A stretch of DNA of 64,000 nucleotides, taken from positions 590,464 to 654,463 of the forward strand of contig NZ_CP007769.1 of assembly GCF_000816245.1 (NCBI RefSeq), given 5' to 3'. This DNA comes from Campylobacter sp. RM16704. GTDB taxonomy: Bacteria; Campylobacterota; Campylobacteria; Campylobacterales; Campylobacteraceae. A model generated the notes under the pieces. The model was not told the DNA's origin. It worked only from the letters and a program-made list of their open reading frames with translations, and did no database searches. Shown here in pieces: positions 47,759 to 57,432 of this stretch (position 1 is its first letter; each line of letters begins with the position of its first letter). Made by a program: the position numbers and the translations under genes.

Positions 47759-49211
47759 TAAAATAAACCTTTAAAAAATGATAAATTTCAATTAAAAATT
47801 GTATTAAAATATCTTTAATTTCAAATAAGCCTAAAGCAAATAAACTTAAAAACACTATGCTAATAAGCCAAAATTTAACTCTAAAAATACCCCAAAGATT
47901 TTTAAGTCCAAATTCTTTTATATTAGCATATAATAAATAAAAAGCACTAATAGATGAAGCAAGTGCAATACCTAAGCTCTTATAAGCTTCTTCTTTGATA
48001 AGTAAAATAATCACTATGCTAAAAAATGCTGATATAAAAAGTGTTTTAAAGGCTATTATAGCAGCTATTTTTTGTTTAAATTTAGCATAAAGCCATAAAG
48101 AAAAAAGCTTTTGTAAGCCAAAGGGTAAAAGTCCTAAAAGATAAGCTTGTAATAAAAATGCAGTGATTTTTGTATCTTCTTGATTAAAATTTCCTCTTTG
48201 AAATAAAAACTCCACAATTTCTTTAGCTAAGATAATCCCTACTATACTAGCTAAAATTAAAAGCATGCTTAAATACTCAAAAGCTTTTTGCATAAAAGCT
48301 AAGGCTTTTTGCTCTTCATTTGCTTTTAAATGTCTTAATATTTTTGGAAAACTTACCTGACTTAGGGCGATTGCAAAAAGTGCTAAGGGAAGTTGAAAAA
48401 CTCTGTTAGAATAATATAAATATGAAATACTTCCAGCCATTAAAAAACTAGCTATAGTGGTATCTAATAAAGAACTAATTTGATTAGCAGAAGAGCCTAA
48501 AAGTCCATGGGTAAAAGTAGAGTGGAATTTACCTAAGTTAGCTTTTGTTTTTTTAAATTTTATGCTTAAATACATACTTTTTAAAATTCTAGTATTTTTT
48601 AAAGCAAAAATATGCCATATAAGTTGAGCTAGACCACTTAAAACAGTTGCATACGAAAAATAATATAAGGCCTCTAAAGACTTATCTTGGCTAACAAAAA
48701 ATCCTGCAATAACTACAAAAAGATTAAAAAATGAAGCAGAAAAAGAAGTGATGAAGAAATTTTGCTTATAGTTTAACAAGGAGCCTAAGAAAGTTACTAA
48801 AAAAATAAAAAACAAATACCAAAAATTGATAGAAACTAAAGGTGCTGCTAAGATAATAGTTTCTTTATTGAAACCAAAAGCAAAAATTTTTGTAAAAAAT
48901 TCAGCAAAAAAGCCTACTAAAACACAAGTTAAAAAAACAATGATACTAAATTGCAATAAGACATTCAAACAAAAAGCACCTTTTTTACTAGCCTTTAAAA
49001 AACTTGGTAAAAAAGCTTGTCCAAAAGCTCCTTCTGCAAAAATTCTTCTAAAAAAGGCAGGCATTTTTAAAGCAACAAAGAAAATATCACTATAAATTCC
49101 AGCTCCTAAATACAAAGCTAAAACAATATCTCTTAAAACACCCATAATTCTAGAAAATAAAATTCCTAAAGCATTGATGATAAAATTTTTAAAAATGATA
49201 TTTTTTTTCAT
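47745..49211 (-). CDS. murJ: Lipid II flippase MurJ
   Basis: A 488-residue membrane protein with about fourteen helices of the MOP superfamily. The N-terminus holds LFSRIMGVLRDIVLALYLG and the AFFRRIFAEGAFGQAFLP stretch with the charged residues needed for lipid II transport. It moves lipid II across the inner membrane for peptidoglycan synthesis. It is the first gene of the minus-strand block running to dapA and the FabL-like gene, and it is divergent from the FapA-like gene, with 123 bp between. Confidence 0.94.
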   Translation of the reverse strand: MKKNIIFKNFIINALGILFSRIMGVLRDIVLALYLGAGIYSDIFFVALKMPAFFRRIFAEGAFGQAFLPSFLKASKKGAFCLNVLLQFSIIVFLTCVLVGFFAEFFTKIFAFGFNKETIILAAPLVSINFWYLFFIFLVTFLGSLLNYKQNFFITSFSASFFNLFVVIAGFFVSQDKSLEALYYFSYATVLSGLAQLIWHIFALKNTRILKSMYLSIKFKKTKANLGKFHSTFTHGLLGSSANQISSLLDTTIASFLMAGSISYLYYSNRVFQLPLALFAIALSQVSFPKILRHLKANEEQKALAFMQKAFEYLSMLLILASIVGIILAKEIVEFLFQRGNFNQEDTKITAFLLQAYLLGLLPFGLQKLFSLWLYAKFKQKIAAIIAFKTLFISAFFSIVIILLIKEEAYKSLGIALASSISAFYLLYANIKEFGLKNLWGIFRVKFWLISIVFLSLFALGLFEIKDILIQFLIEIYHFLKVYFNGFF

Positions 49212-49334
49212 TAATTTTTATTCTTTAAATATTAGTTTGAATATTATAAAATTTTTGCAATAGTATTTTAACTAAATTTTGATTTTATTTTTGCTAAAAT
49301 CAAAATTCTAACATATATGTAAGGAAATTTGGTT

Positions 49335-51188
49335 ATGAAAGAAAGTAAAATTTTATATACTAAAGACCCGTATAAAGAACTTTTGGCATTTGCTTCTGAG
49401 AGTAAAAGTGAAATTGAGAACCTTGATTTTAAACTATTAAGTTTTAGTACTTCTTATACTTATGATAATCAAGAATGGATAAAAGTAAATGAAAAAGAAT
49501 TAAAAATTTTTGAAGAAGATGAAAAATTTTTAACGCGTGAATTAAATATAGAACAAGAGTATAAAATAGAAATTTATTTTAAAAAGTTGGCTGATAGACA
49601 AAAATTTGAAATAAATTTACAAGCAAATGAAATTTGTACTATATTAAAAGCTAATGTAAAACCTAGTGAAATAATTTTTTATTATGATAAATTGGCGTTA
49701 GATCTTTTAGAGTCTATTTATAAAACAATGATAAAAGAAAAGTATTTGCTTGGTTTTAGAAGTTTTGATTTAAAAAAGAAAATAATTGATCTTAATACTA
49801 AGATTAAAGAAAAACAAAAATTTGATTTTGAAGTTGAATTTGAAGTTAGTAGAGGAATTGAACCGCAAAATCCTACAGATGAAAAGATAAAATATCATTA
49901 TCTAGAAAACTTAAAAAAATATAACGATGTAATGAATAGAAATTATGTAGCTCCTATAGGAAAAGATGAAATAGCTATTGAAAGAATTAAGCCAAAAGAA
50001 GGTAGAGATGGTAAGGATTTAAGATTTAAAATTTTAAAAGCTCTTCCGCCAAAGACTAACAAAGAAAAAATTATTTGTTCTGATGAATTTGAAATTAAAG
50101 AAGATGATGAAAGTGTAAAGTATATTGCCAAAAAAGATGGTTTCATTATACAAAGAAAATCTATTTATGAAATAGAGAATTATTTGGAATTTAGCAAAGT
50201 TGATTTTAAAAGCACAGGATCAATTTGGGCTGGTTTTGATAAACAAGTTACTATTGTAATAAGAAATACAAATTCTTTAGATGATGCTGTAGGACCTAGA
50301 ATTACTGTAGAAGCACAAGAATTGGAGGTTACAGGTGATATAGCACAAGATGCCGTTTTAAGAGGTAAGAAAGTAATTCTTAAAGGTAGCATGCATCATA
50401 GAAGTACCATTGTGGGAGAAAAAGTTGAAGTAAGTGTTTTAAGAGGATATTGTGAGGCAGAAGAATTAAGTGCTGAAACTTTGGAAAATGGTGTAGTTAA
50501 AGCTAAGAAAGTTGTTTTAAAGAAAGCTACGGGTGGAGAGATTATTGCAGATGAAATTTATATACAAGAACTTGGTGGAAATTGTGTTTGTAATGCTAAA
50601 AGTTTAATTCATATTGACAAAATTCAAGGAAGTGGTAATAAACTTGTTATACAAGATTTAAAAGCTTTTGGAAATGACAAAAGTGGAGAAGAAATTTTGT
50701 CATATATTGATGCTTTAAAGAGAGAACGAGATGATTTAATTAAAGAAATTGAAGAAACAAAACATACTATTCATGTAAGTAAAGATTCTGTGCGAATTTT
50801 GCAACAAAAAGTAAAGGAATTAATGAATGCAAAAAGTTCTATACCGCAGGCTTATAAAATAACCATAAAAGATTTTAATCAAAAAATAGAAAATTTAAGT
50901 GTCTTAAATAATAAAATAGAAAACCTAAGTGAAGAAGAAAAAATAAGTATAGAAAAACTCAAAAAAATACAAGATAATTTATTGAAATCAAAAATTATCA
51001 ACCAAAGTGGGAAATGGACAGATTTAAATGAAGTGAAATTTAGTTTATTGTATCCTAGGAAAGAGTTAATTTATCATCCGCATAGTGAAGAAAAAATTCA
51101 ATGTTTTGAACTTGAAAAAATTGATGCTGAGGATGGAACAAATATCTATGAGATTCGAATTATAAACAATTATAAGGACAAGGAATGA
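49335..51188 (+). CDS. FapA/DUF342-family protein
   Basis: A 617-residue soluble protein. The region after about residue 210 matches the DUF342/FapA fold: GRDGKDLRFKIL, repeated beta segments with KVILKGSM, VEVSVLRGYCEAEELSA, VVLKKATGGEII and ELGGNCVCNAKSL. A coiled coil follows (about residues 450-560). In Vibrio and Bacillus relatives FapA acts in flagellar assembly or placement; whether this one does is unknown. It begins the plus-strand ruvA-ddl-murF series. ATG 49335 is chosen because AAGGAA lies eight bases upstream. Confidence 0.78.
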   Translation: MKESKILYTKDPYKELLAFASESKSEIENLDFKLLSFSTSYTYDNQEWIKVNEKELKIFEEDEKFLTRELNIEQEYKIEIYFKKLADRQKFEINLQANEICTILKANVKPSEIIFYYDKLALDLLESIYKTMIKEKYLLGFRSFDLKKKIIDLNTKIKEKQKFDFEVEFEVSRGIEPQNPTDEKIKYHYLENLKKYNDVMNRNYVAPIGKDEIAIERIKPKEGRDGKDLRFKILKALPPKTNKEKIICSDEFEIKEDDESVKYIAKKDGFIIQRKSIYEIENYLEFSKVDFKSTGSIWAGFDKQVTIVIRNTNSLDDAVGPRITVEAQELEVTGDIAQDAVLRGKKVILKGSMHHRSTIVGEKVEVSVLRGYCEAEELSAETLENGVVKAKKVVLKKATGGEIIADEIYIQELGGNCVCNAKSLIHIDKIQGSGNKLVIQDLKAFGNDKSGEEILSYIDALKRERDDLIKEIEETKHTIHVSKDSVRILQQKVKELMNAKSSIPQAYKITIKDFNQKIENLSVLNNKIENLSEEEKISIEKLKKIQDNLLKSKIINQSGKWTDLNEVKFSLLYPRKELIYHPHSEEKIQCFELEKIDAEDGTNIYEIRIINNYKDKE

Positions 51189-51191
51189 TAG

Positions 51192-51743
51192 ATGATAGTA
51201 ACTATTGAAGGAATTGTAATTAAGAAAGAGCCTACTTTTGTAGTTATAAAAACTTCTAGTGGAATAGGTTATGGCGTCTTTGTATCGTTATTTTGTTCTA
51301 GTAGTTTTGAAATAAATCAAAAAATAGAGTTTTTAATTACACAAATTATAAAAGAAGATTCGCATAAATTATATGGATTTTTGGACGTTAATGAGCAAAA
51401 AATGTTTGAAATGTTGATTAAAATTAGTGGTATAGGAGCAACTACAGCTATGGCTCTTTGCTCAAGTTTAGATACAAATACCTTTTATACAGCTTTGCAA
51501 AGTGGCAATGAAAGTGTATTTAAAAAAGTTCCTGGTATTGGTCCAAAAAGTGCAAAAAGAATTATTGCTGAATTAAGTGATGTAAAAATTAATATAGAAA
51601 ATTCTAATCAAGTTCATACGCAAGCTTTAGCAGCCTTACTTTCACTTGGTTTTAAACAAGATAATATTTTAAAGATTTTAAGGACTTGTGAAAGTAAAAA
51701 TACCAATGAGCTCATTAAAGAAGCTTTAAAAAAATTAGCATAG
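51192..51743 (+). CDS. ruvA: Holliday junction branch migration protein RuvA
   Basis: A 183-residue protein with the N-terminal OB domain ([19 protein letters not shown]), the tandem helix-hairpin-helix domain II ([19 protein letters not shown] and [17 protein letters not shown]), and the C-terminal domain III that contacts RuvB ([16 protein letters not shown]). It binds four-way junctions during recombination repair. It follows the FapA-like gene by 3 bp. Confidence 0.95.
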   Translation: MIVTIEGIVIKKEPTFVVIKTSSGIGYGVFVSLFCSSSFEINQKIEFLITQIIKEDSHKLYGFLDVNEQKMFEMLIKISGIGATTAMALCSSLDTNTFYTALQSGNESVFKKVPGIGPKSAKRIIAELSDVKINIENSNQVHTQALAALLSLGFKQDNILKILRTCESKNTNELIKEALKKLA

Positions 51744-51758
51744 TAAAAGGAAAATGTA

Positions 51759-52799
51759 ATGATATATGGTGTAATTTTTGGTGCAAATTCTTATGAACAT
51801 GAAATTAGTATAGTAAGTGCAGTGGTGTTAAAAAAAGTTCTTAAAGCACAAAAAAAGTTTATATTTTGTGATAAAAATAAGGAATTTTTTCTCATAAATG
51901 AAGAAAAAATGAATGCAAAATTTTTTAGCAGCGGTGCTTATAAAAAAGAAAAAGTTTTAGTATTAAAGCAGGGTGGATTTTTTTATAAAACCGTACTAGG
52001 TGAAAAAAAGCTTAAAATAGATGTGGCAATAAATATAGTACATGGAAAAGATGGAGAAGATGGAAAAATAGCAGCATTGCTTGATTTTTATGGTGTAAAA
52101 TATATAGGACCGCGTTTGGAAGCTAGTGTTTTATCTTTTAATAAAATTTTAACAAAACTTTTTGCACAAAGCGTTGGGGTGAAAGTATTTGACTATAAAA
52201 CATTAAATTTGTATAAAAAACAAACAAAATCTCTGAAATTTCCTTGTATTTTGAAACCTGCAAGACTTGGAAGTAGTATAGGTATAAGCATAGCAAAAGA
52301 TGAAAATGAACTTAAATATGCTAAAGATGTAGCTTTTGAATTTGATGAGGATATAATTGTAGAGGAATTTATAAGTAATATTAAAGAGTATAATTTAGCT
52401 GGTTGTATGATAGATGAAAAAATTGAATTTTCTATCATTGAAGAACCTAAAAAAAATCAAATTTTAGATTTTGAACAAAAATACTTAGGTTTTTCGGAAA
52501 GCTCTAAAGTGAAAGAAGCAGATATCGGTGAGAGTTTAAAACAAAAACTTAGAGAGAATTTTACTAAGATCTATGATCCTTTATTTAAAGGGTCGTTGAT
52601 ACGCTGTGATTTTTTTGTAGTAGATAATGAGGTTTATTTAAACGAAATTAATCCAAATCCGGGTTCTTTAGCAAATTATTTATTTGATGATTTTACACAA
52701 GTAATAAACCAATTAGCTAAAAATGTGGAGCTTGAAAAGCAAATTAAGATTAACTATGCTTTTATTCATAATATCAATGGGCAAAAAGGTAAATTATAA
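51759..52799 (+). CDS. ddl: D-alanine-D-alanine ligase
   Basis: A 346-residue ATP-grasp ligase making the D-Ala-D-Ala dipeptide for peptidoglycan. [17 protein letters not shown] is the N-terminal motif, [27 protein letters not shown] follows, [12 protein letters not shown] is the ATP-binding loop, and [24 protein letters not shown] is the metal-binding end. It sits in a cluster with murF. Confidence 0.94.
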   Translation: MIYGVIFGANSYEHEISIVSAVVLKKVLKAQKKFIFCDKNKEFFLINEEKMNAKFFSSGAYKKEKVLVLKQGGFFYKTVLGEKKLKIDVAINIVHGKDGEDGKIAALLDFYGVKYIGPRLEASVLSFNKILTKLFAQSVGVKVFDYKTLNLYKKQTKSLKFPCILKPARLGSSIGISIAKDENELKYAKDVAFEFDEDIIVEEFISNIKEYNLAGCMIDEKIEFSIIEEPKKNQILDFEQKYLGFSESSKVKEADIGESLKQKLRENFTKIYDPLFKGSLIRCDFFVVDNEVYLNEINPNPGSLANYLFDDFTQVINQLAKNVELEKQIKINYAFIHNINGQKGKL

Positions 52800-52801
52800 C
52801 C

Positions 52802-53017
52802 ATGGCAACTTTTAGCAAAGACGAAATTTATACCGCTACAGAGGTAGTAAGAAATTTCAGCACTATGCTTGAAAAAACAAAAAAAAATGAAAATGGTAGA
52901 GTAGTAATTGTTAAAAATAATAAATTTGAAGCCGTGCTTTTGAGTTTTGAAGAATATGAACGTCTAAATGAAGCAGTGATACTTTTAGAAAAAATTTATA
53001 AAGATAAAAAAGGCTAA
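52802..53017 (+). CDS. Phd/YefM-type antitoxin-like protein without an adjacent toxin
   Basis: A 71-residue protein. TATEVVRNFSTMLEKTK, then RVVIVKNNKFEAVLLSFEEYERL, is the usual Phd/YefM N-terminal DNA-binding fold. The toxin-binding C-terminus is short. The neighbours are ddl (2 bp upstream) and an alpha/beta hydrolase (2 bp downstream); neither resembles a RelE, Doc or Fic toxin. It is therefore an orphan antitoxin or a former antitoxin used as a regulator. Confidence 0.72.
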   Translation: MATFSKDEIYTATEVVRNFSTMLEKTKKNENGRVVIVKNNKFEAVLLSFEEYERLNEAVILLEKIYKDKKG

Positions 53018-53019
53018 AA

Positions 53020-53763
53020 ATGGCAAAAACTAGAGTATATTCAAATGGATATTTTTACGACTTAAGTTATGAACTTGTAAATCCAAAATGTGAAAAATCT
53101 ATACTTATTTTGCATGGCTGGGGAGCTAATAAAGAGCTTATGAAGCAAGCTTTTGAAAAATTTTTAAGTGATTTTAAACAAATTTATTTAGATTTACCTG
53201 GTTTTGGAAATTCAAGTATAAATATACCTATAGATTCTTATGGCTATGCTAAAGTTGTAGAAAATTTTTTAACAACAATTGAGCAAGATATTGATTATAT
53301 AATGGGACACTCTTTTGGCGGTAAGATTGCGACTATTATGTGTCAAAATTCTATTTTTAGAGGTTTAATTTTACTTTCAAGTGCAGGTATTGTTTTGCCA
53401 AAAAGCTTTAAAATAAGATTTAAAATAGCCTTATTTAAAATTTTAAAAAATCTTCCTTATGGGGATTTTTGGAGGCAGTTTTTTATAAGTAAAGACGTTC
53501 AAGGTATGAATGAAGTAATGTATGAAACTTTTAAAAAAGTTGTAAATGAGAATTTTGAAAATGAATTTCAAAAAATTAAAAGTCCTATTTTGATTTTTTG
53601 GGGTAATGAAGACAAAGCTACACCTTTAAAAAGTGGTGCAGTCATTCATTCTTTAGCACAAAAAGGAAAATTTTTTGCATTAGATGGAGATCATTTTTTT
53701 TTCTTAAAACATGCTGATTTTATATGTGAAAAAATACATGAGGATTTTTTAAAAAATGATTGA
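53020..53763 (+). CDS. Alpha/beta hydrolase
   Basis: A 247-residue serine hydrolase. LILHGWGANKELM is the oxyanion loop region, YIMGHSFGGKIAT holds the nucleophile in GxSxG, ILIFWGNEDKATPL holds the acid, and DGDHFFFLKHADF holds the catalytic His. No signal peptide. The substrate is unknown. It overlaps murF by 8 bp inside the ddl-murF cluster, which hints at a role in envelope metabolism but does not prove one. Confidence 0.82.
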   Translation: MAKTRVYSNGYFYDLSYELVNPKCEKSILILHGWGANKELMKQAFEKFLSDFKQIYLDLPGFGNSSINIPIDSYGYAKVVENFLTTIEQDIDYIMGHSFGGKIATIMCQNSIFRGLILLSSAGIVLPKSFKIRFKIALFKILKNLPYGDFWRQFFISKDVQGMNEVMYETFKKVVNENFENEFQKIKSPILIFWGNEDKATPLKSGAVIHSLAQKGKFFALDGDHFFFLKHADFICEKIHEDFLKND

Positions 53764-55156
53764 AATGTTAGCTTTTCTAAGTTTAAATTTTTTACTTGGT
53801 TTTTATTTAATTTTAACTTTACAATGGTACTCTTACAAATTCTCACGTATTTTTTTACATTTCGCAAAACCTTTGTGGCATTTGTATTTTTTATTTATTC
53901 CTTATTTTGCTTTTATTTTTGCACTTTGTGATGGAAATTTTTATTTTTATTTTGTAATTTTTATTTTGTCCTTACTATATGGTGGATATTTATATAAAAA
54001 TTTAGATAAAAAATTAGTTTTTACAGCAAGAATTAAGCGTTATTTTTTATTTTTATTATTTTTTACTTTAATATTTATGTCATTTTTTTGGACGGGTTTA
54101 GAAGCTTTAATAGTAACTTTTTTATTTAGTTTTTTTGTAGAAAAAATTAACCAAAAATATTTTATAAAAAAGGCAGGTGAAAAAATTAATAATAATTATC
54201 ATTTGAAAATAATTTTAATTACTGCAAGCTTTGGGAAAACTAGTATTAAAAATTTTTTATATGAGCTTTTGAAAGATGAATTCAAATGTTATAAAACTCC
54301 AAGAAGTATTAATACTTTTATGGGCATCGTAAAAGATATTAATGAAAATCTGCAAGATGATACTCAAATTTATATTGTAGAAGCTGGTGCAAGAGAACAA
54401 AATGATATTTTAGAAATTACAGAGTTTCTAAATCCTCAAATTTGTATAGTAGGTGAAATTGGTTTAGCACATTTAGAGTATTTTAAAACTCAAGATAATA
54501 TCCGCAATGCTAAGTTGCAGGCATTAAAATCTAAGCGTTTGGAAAAATACTTTTTACATTCAAGCACCTTATATGAAAATGAATTTTATGATGAGTATTT
54601 AAGTGATGTTAGAGCAAGTCTAGAAGGTCTAGATTTTAAAGTAAGATTAGATGATAATATTTATGATTTTCATGCGAATTTATTAGGTGCTTTTAATGCT
54701 TATAATATTAGTGTGTGTATTTTACTTGCCCATTATTTAGGAATAAAAATAGAAAATATTACAAAATGTGTATCGAATTTAAAAGCAGTTGAACATCGTT
54801 TGCAAATAATTTCTAAAGAGCCTAAATTTATTATAGATGATGGCTTTAATGGAAATTTTAATGGTATGAGTCAAAGTTATGAGCTCTGTAAAAGTTATCA
54901 AGGAAGAAAAGTTTTGGTAACTCCTGGTATAGTCGAAGTAAATGAAGAAGAGAATATAAAATTATGTAAAATTATTAACGAGTGTTTTAATTTTGTGATT
55001 ATTACTTCAGAAACCAATAGTGCAATTTTGCAAAAATACATTACTTTAGATTTTTTTGTATTAAAGGAAAAATCTCAATTAGTGCAAACTTTGGCAAAAT
55101 TAACCAAAAATGGAGATTTGATTTTATTTTCTAATGATGCACCAAGTTTTATATAA
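53756..55156 (+). CDS. murF: UDP-N-acetylmuramoyl-tripeptide:D-Ala-D-Ala ligase with N-terminal membrane domain
   Basis: A 466-residue Mur ligase. About 130 N-terminal residues form four hydrophobic helices in place of the usual soluble UDP-binding domain. Then come the ATP loop ITASFGKTSIKNFL, YKTPRSINTFMGI, and EAGAREQNDI, the substrate-binding stretch VGEIGLAHLEYF, and FIIDDGFNGNFNGM. It joins D-Ala-D-Ala to the UDP-MurNAc tripeptide, consistent with ddl upstream. The P-loop reads ASFGKTS rather than GSNGKTT. Membrane-anchored MurF seems to be typical of epsilonproteobacteria from memory. Confidence 0.82.
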   Translation: MIEMLAFLSLNFLLGFYLILTLQWYSYKFSRIFLHFAKPLWHLYFLFIPYFAFIFALCDGNFYFYFVIFILSLLYGGYLYKNLDKKLVFTARIKRYFLFLLFFTLIFMSFFWTGLEALIVTFLFSFFVEKINQKYFIKKAGEKINNNYHLKIILITASFGKTSIKNFLYELLKDEFKCYKTPRSINTFMGIVKDINENLQDDTQIYIVEAGAREQNDILEITEFLNPQICIVGEIGLAHLEYFKTQDNIRNAKLQALKSKRLEKYFLHSSTLYENEFYDEYLSDVRASLEGLDFKVRLDDNIYDFHANLLGAFNAYNISVCILLAHYLGIKIENITKCVSNLKAVEHRLQIISKEPKFIIDDGFNGNFNGMSQSYELCKSYQGRKVLVTPGIVEVNEEENIKLCKIINECFNFVIITSETNSAILQKYITLDFFVLKEKSQLVQTLAKLTKNGDLILFSNDAPSFI

Positions 55157-55187
55157 AACCATTTAGCTTAAAAAGGCCAAATGGTTT
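55156..55187. terminator. Bidirectional terminator between murF and flgH
   Basis: AAACCATTT and AAATGGTTT form a 9-bp stem around a 14-base loop with AGC/GGC inside. It starts at the murF stop and overlaps the 3' end of convergent flgH. Confidence 0.6.
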
Positions 55188-55869
55188 CCATAAATTTTGT
55201 TCCCCAAGGTTTGCGGGTTGATTTGTCTATATCGCCTTCTGTTTTATAGAGAATTTTTGCATCAGCTATATATTTGCTATCTATCATATTATCTTGAGAA
55301 ATATCATAAGGTCTTATAACTCCGCTTAGTTGAATAATTTGCTTTTCACCATTGATTAAAAGTTCGCGACTTCCTTCTATGAAATAATTCCCATTTGACA
55401 AAACTTTAATTACTCTAGCAGAAATTGTAGTTTGAAAATTTTCACTTCTAGTTTGAGAACCTGTACCTTGATATTGCGAAGTGCTTGTTGTTGTATAACC
55501 TACGTTAGTATAATCATTTAAAAAATCCCTGACTTTACTAAGCCCTGCACCAGTAGTTATTTGGCCTCCACCTAAATTGGCATTATTATTTTTACTTGTG
55601 GCTTTAGAGCCTTGCGAGTTTTGTGTAGCATTTTCTCTAATAACTACTGTTACTAAATCATTAACATTCATAGCTTTTTTATCGGAAAATAAAGGATTAT
55701 CCCCTTTGCCAAATAAAGATCCAGGGTTACTTTGAGTGTTATTGTTTTGCTTTGGTGCTAATTCTTCTACATATACTGGCGGTTTCATATTAATATGCGG
55801 ATCAACAGTTGCACTACAACCAAACATTACAAAAGGTAACAAGTAAAAATTAACATTTTTAAATTTCAT
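55168..55869 (-). CDS. flgH: Flagellar L-ring protein precursor FlgH
   Basis: A 233-residue lipoprotein that forms the outer-membrane L-ring around the flagellar rod. The signal ends at the lipobox MFGC (Cys18). NDLVTVVIRENATQNSQGSKAT, then SARVIKVLSNGNYFIEGSRELLINGEKQIIQLSGVIRPYDI, is the family core. The gene is alone and convergent with murF; its upstream 80 bp contain a TATAAT-like -10 but no sigma54 -24/-12 element that I could recognise. Confidence 0.93.
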   Translation of the reverse strand: MKFKNVNFYLLPFVMFGCSATVDPHINMKPPVYVEELAPKQNNNTQSNPGSLFGKGDNPLFSDKKAMNVNDLVTVVIRENATQNSQGSKATSKNNNANLGGGQITTGAGLSKVRDFLNDYTNVGYTTTSTSQYQGTGSQTRSENFQTTISARVIKVLSNGNYFIEGSRELLINGEKQIIQLSGVIRPYDISQDNMIDSKYIADAKILYKTEGDIDKSTRKPWGTKFMETIWPF

Positions 55870-55953
55870 GGCTTTATAACCTTATATTATTGTGATGAAT
55901 TTTAAAATTATTATATTACAAAAAAATAATTATTTTGTTAAAAAGAGAAAAAA

Positions 55954-57432
55954 ATGAAGTCTATGTTTTTATTAAACTGTATTGATGAGAATTTTTTGCA
56001 GCAGTGTTTGAAAAAAATACAGAAAGAAGTGGTTTTTTATTTTCCTGTTTTTTGTGAAAAAACCCAAGAAAAAATAATTTCCATTTGTACGCAAAAAAAA
56101 ATAAATATAGCTTTTTTTAGCAGTTTTGAAAAAAATAATTATCAGACTAAATTTACCCAAAATTCAAATAACTTTTTTAAAAAAATAATTCAAGATTATG
56201 AAAAAATAAAAAAAGAAAATGATTTTGTTATAGTGGTTGGGGTGGATGATTTTGGTTTAATGGGGGATTTGAGTTTAAATATAGCTTTGGCTAAAGAGCT
56301 AAATGCTCCATTATACACAAAAAGTCAAGATGAAAACCATGCTATGCTAAATTTCTTACTAAGTCAAAAGCTTAGTGAATTTGTTTTATTAAAAGAAAAT
56401 GAAGATTTTACTCAAGATTTGTTGCAAGAATATGCTTATAAAACTCAAGCAAGATTTTCTTATGAGCTTTTTGAAAAAGCAAAAGCAGATAAAAAAATAG
56501 TAGTTTTACCTGAAAGTTTTGATGAAAGAGTGTTAAAAGCTAGCGAATTTTTAATGCAAAATGAGATTGTTGATTTGATTTTACTAGGTGATAGTAATGA
56601 AATTTGTGCTAAAGCTAATAGTTTAAATATCAATATTGATGGTGTGCGTATTATAAATCCTAAAAATTCTCAATATAACGAAGAATTTGAAGAACTTTTA
56701 TATGAAACTAGAAAAAGTAAAGGCATGAGTAAAGAAGAAGCTAAAAAATTTGTACAAGATAAAACATATTTTGCAACTTTGCTAGTTCATACTCAAAAAG
56801 CTCACGCTATGATAAGTGGTGCAAGTACAACTACTGCCGAAACTATTCGTCCTGCATTACAAATTATAAAAACAAAACCTGATGTGAGTTTGGTTTCTGG
56901 TATGTTTTTTATGTCTTTAGAAGATAGGGTTTTGGTTTTTGCTGATTGTGCTGTTATGCCAAATCCAACCCCAGCACAAATTGCTGAAATTGCTTATGTG
57001 AGTGCAAATAGTGCTAAAGCATTTGGACTTGATCCAAAAATAGCTTTACTCTCATATTCTAGCGGAGATAGCGGGAGTGGAGCTAGTGTAGAAGCAATTA
57101 AAGAAGCTACTAAAATAGCTAAAGAAAAATATCCTCACCTTGAAATAGAAGGTCCTATACAATTTGATGCAGCATATGATATGCTAACAGCAAAGAGTAA
57201 AATGCCAAATTCTAAAGTAGCAGGAAGAGCAAATGTATATGTGTTTCCTGATTTAAATGCGGCAAATATTTGTTATAAAGCAGTGCAAAGGACAGCAAAT
57301 TCTTTAGCTATTGGCCCGATTTTACAAGGTCTTAAAAAGCCAATTAACGATTTAAGTAGAGGTTGTTTAGTAGAAGATATTATTAATACTGTGATTTTAA
57401 GTGCTATTCAAGCACAAGAACAAGGAGAATAA
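55954..57432 (+). CDS. pta: Phosphate acetyltransferase
   Basis: A 492-residue enzyme swapping CoA for phosphate on acetyl-CoA. The C-terminal PTA/PTB domain shows KKIVVLPESFDERVLKA, TLLVHTQKAHAMISGASTTTAETIRPALQ and GAEGPIQFDAAYD-like IEGPIQFDAAYD. The N-terminal 170 residues are a shortened version of the P-loop/DRTGG regulatory part of long Pta (E. coli has about 714 residues in total), so allosteric control may differ. Its stop overlaps ackA. Confidence 0.93.
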   Translation: MKSMFLLNCIDENFLQQCLKKIQKEVVFYFPVFCEKTQEKIISICTQKKINIAFFSSFEKNNYQTKFTQNSNNFFKKIIQDYEKIKKENDFVIVVGVDDFGLMGDLSLNIALAKELNAPLYTKSQDENHAMLNFLLSQKLSEFVLLKENEDFTQDLLQEYAYKTQARFSYELFEKAKADKKIVVLPESFDERVLKASEFLMQNEIVDLILLGDSNEICAKANSLNINIDGVRIINPKNSQYNEEFEELLYETRKSKGMSKEEAKKFVQDKTYFATLLVHTQKAHAMISGASTTTAETIRPALQIIKTKPDVSLVSGMFFMSLEDRVLVFADCAVMPNPTPAQIAEIAYVSANSAKAFGLDPKIALLSYSSGDSGSGASVEAIKEATKIAKEKYPHLEIEGPIQFDAAYDMLTAKSKMPNSKVAGRANVYVFPDLNAANICYKAVQRTANSLAIGPILQGLKKPINDLSRGCLVEDIINTVILSAIQAQEQGE

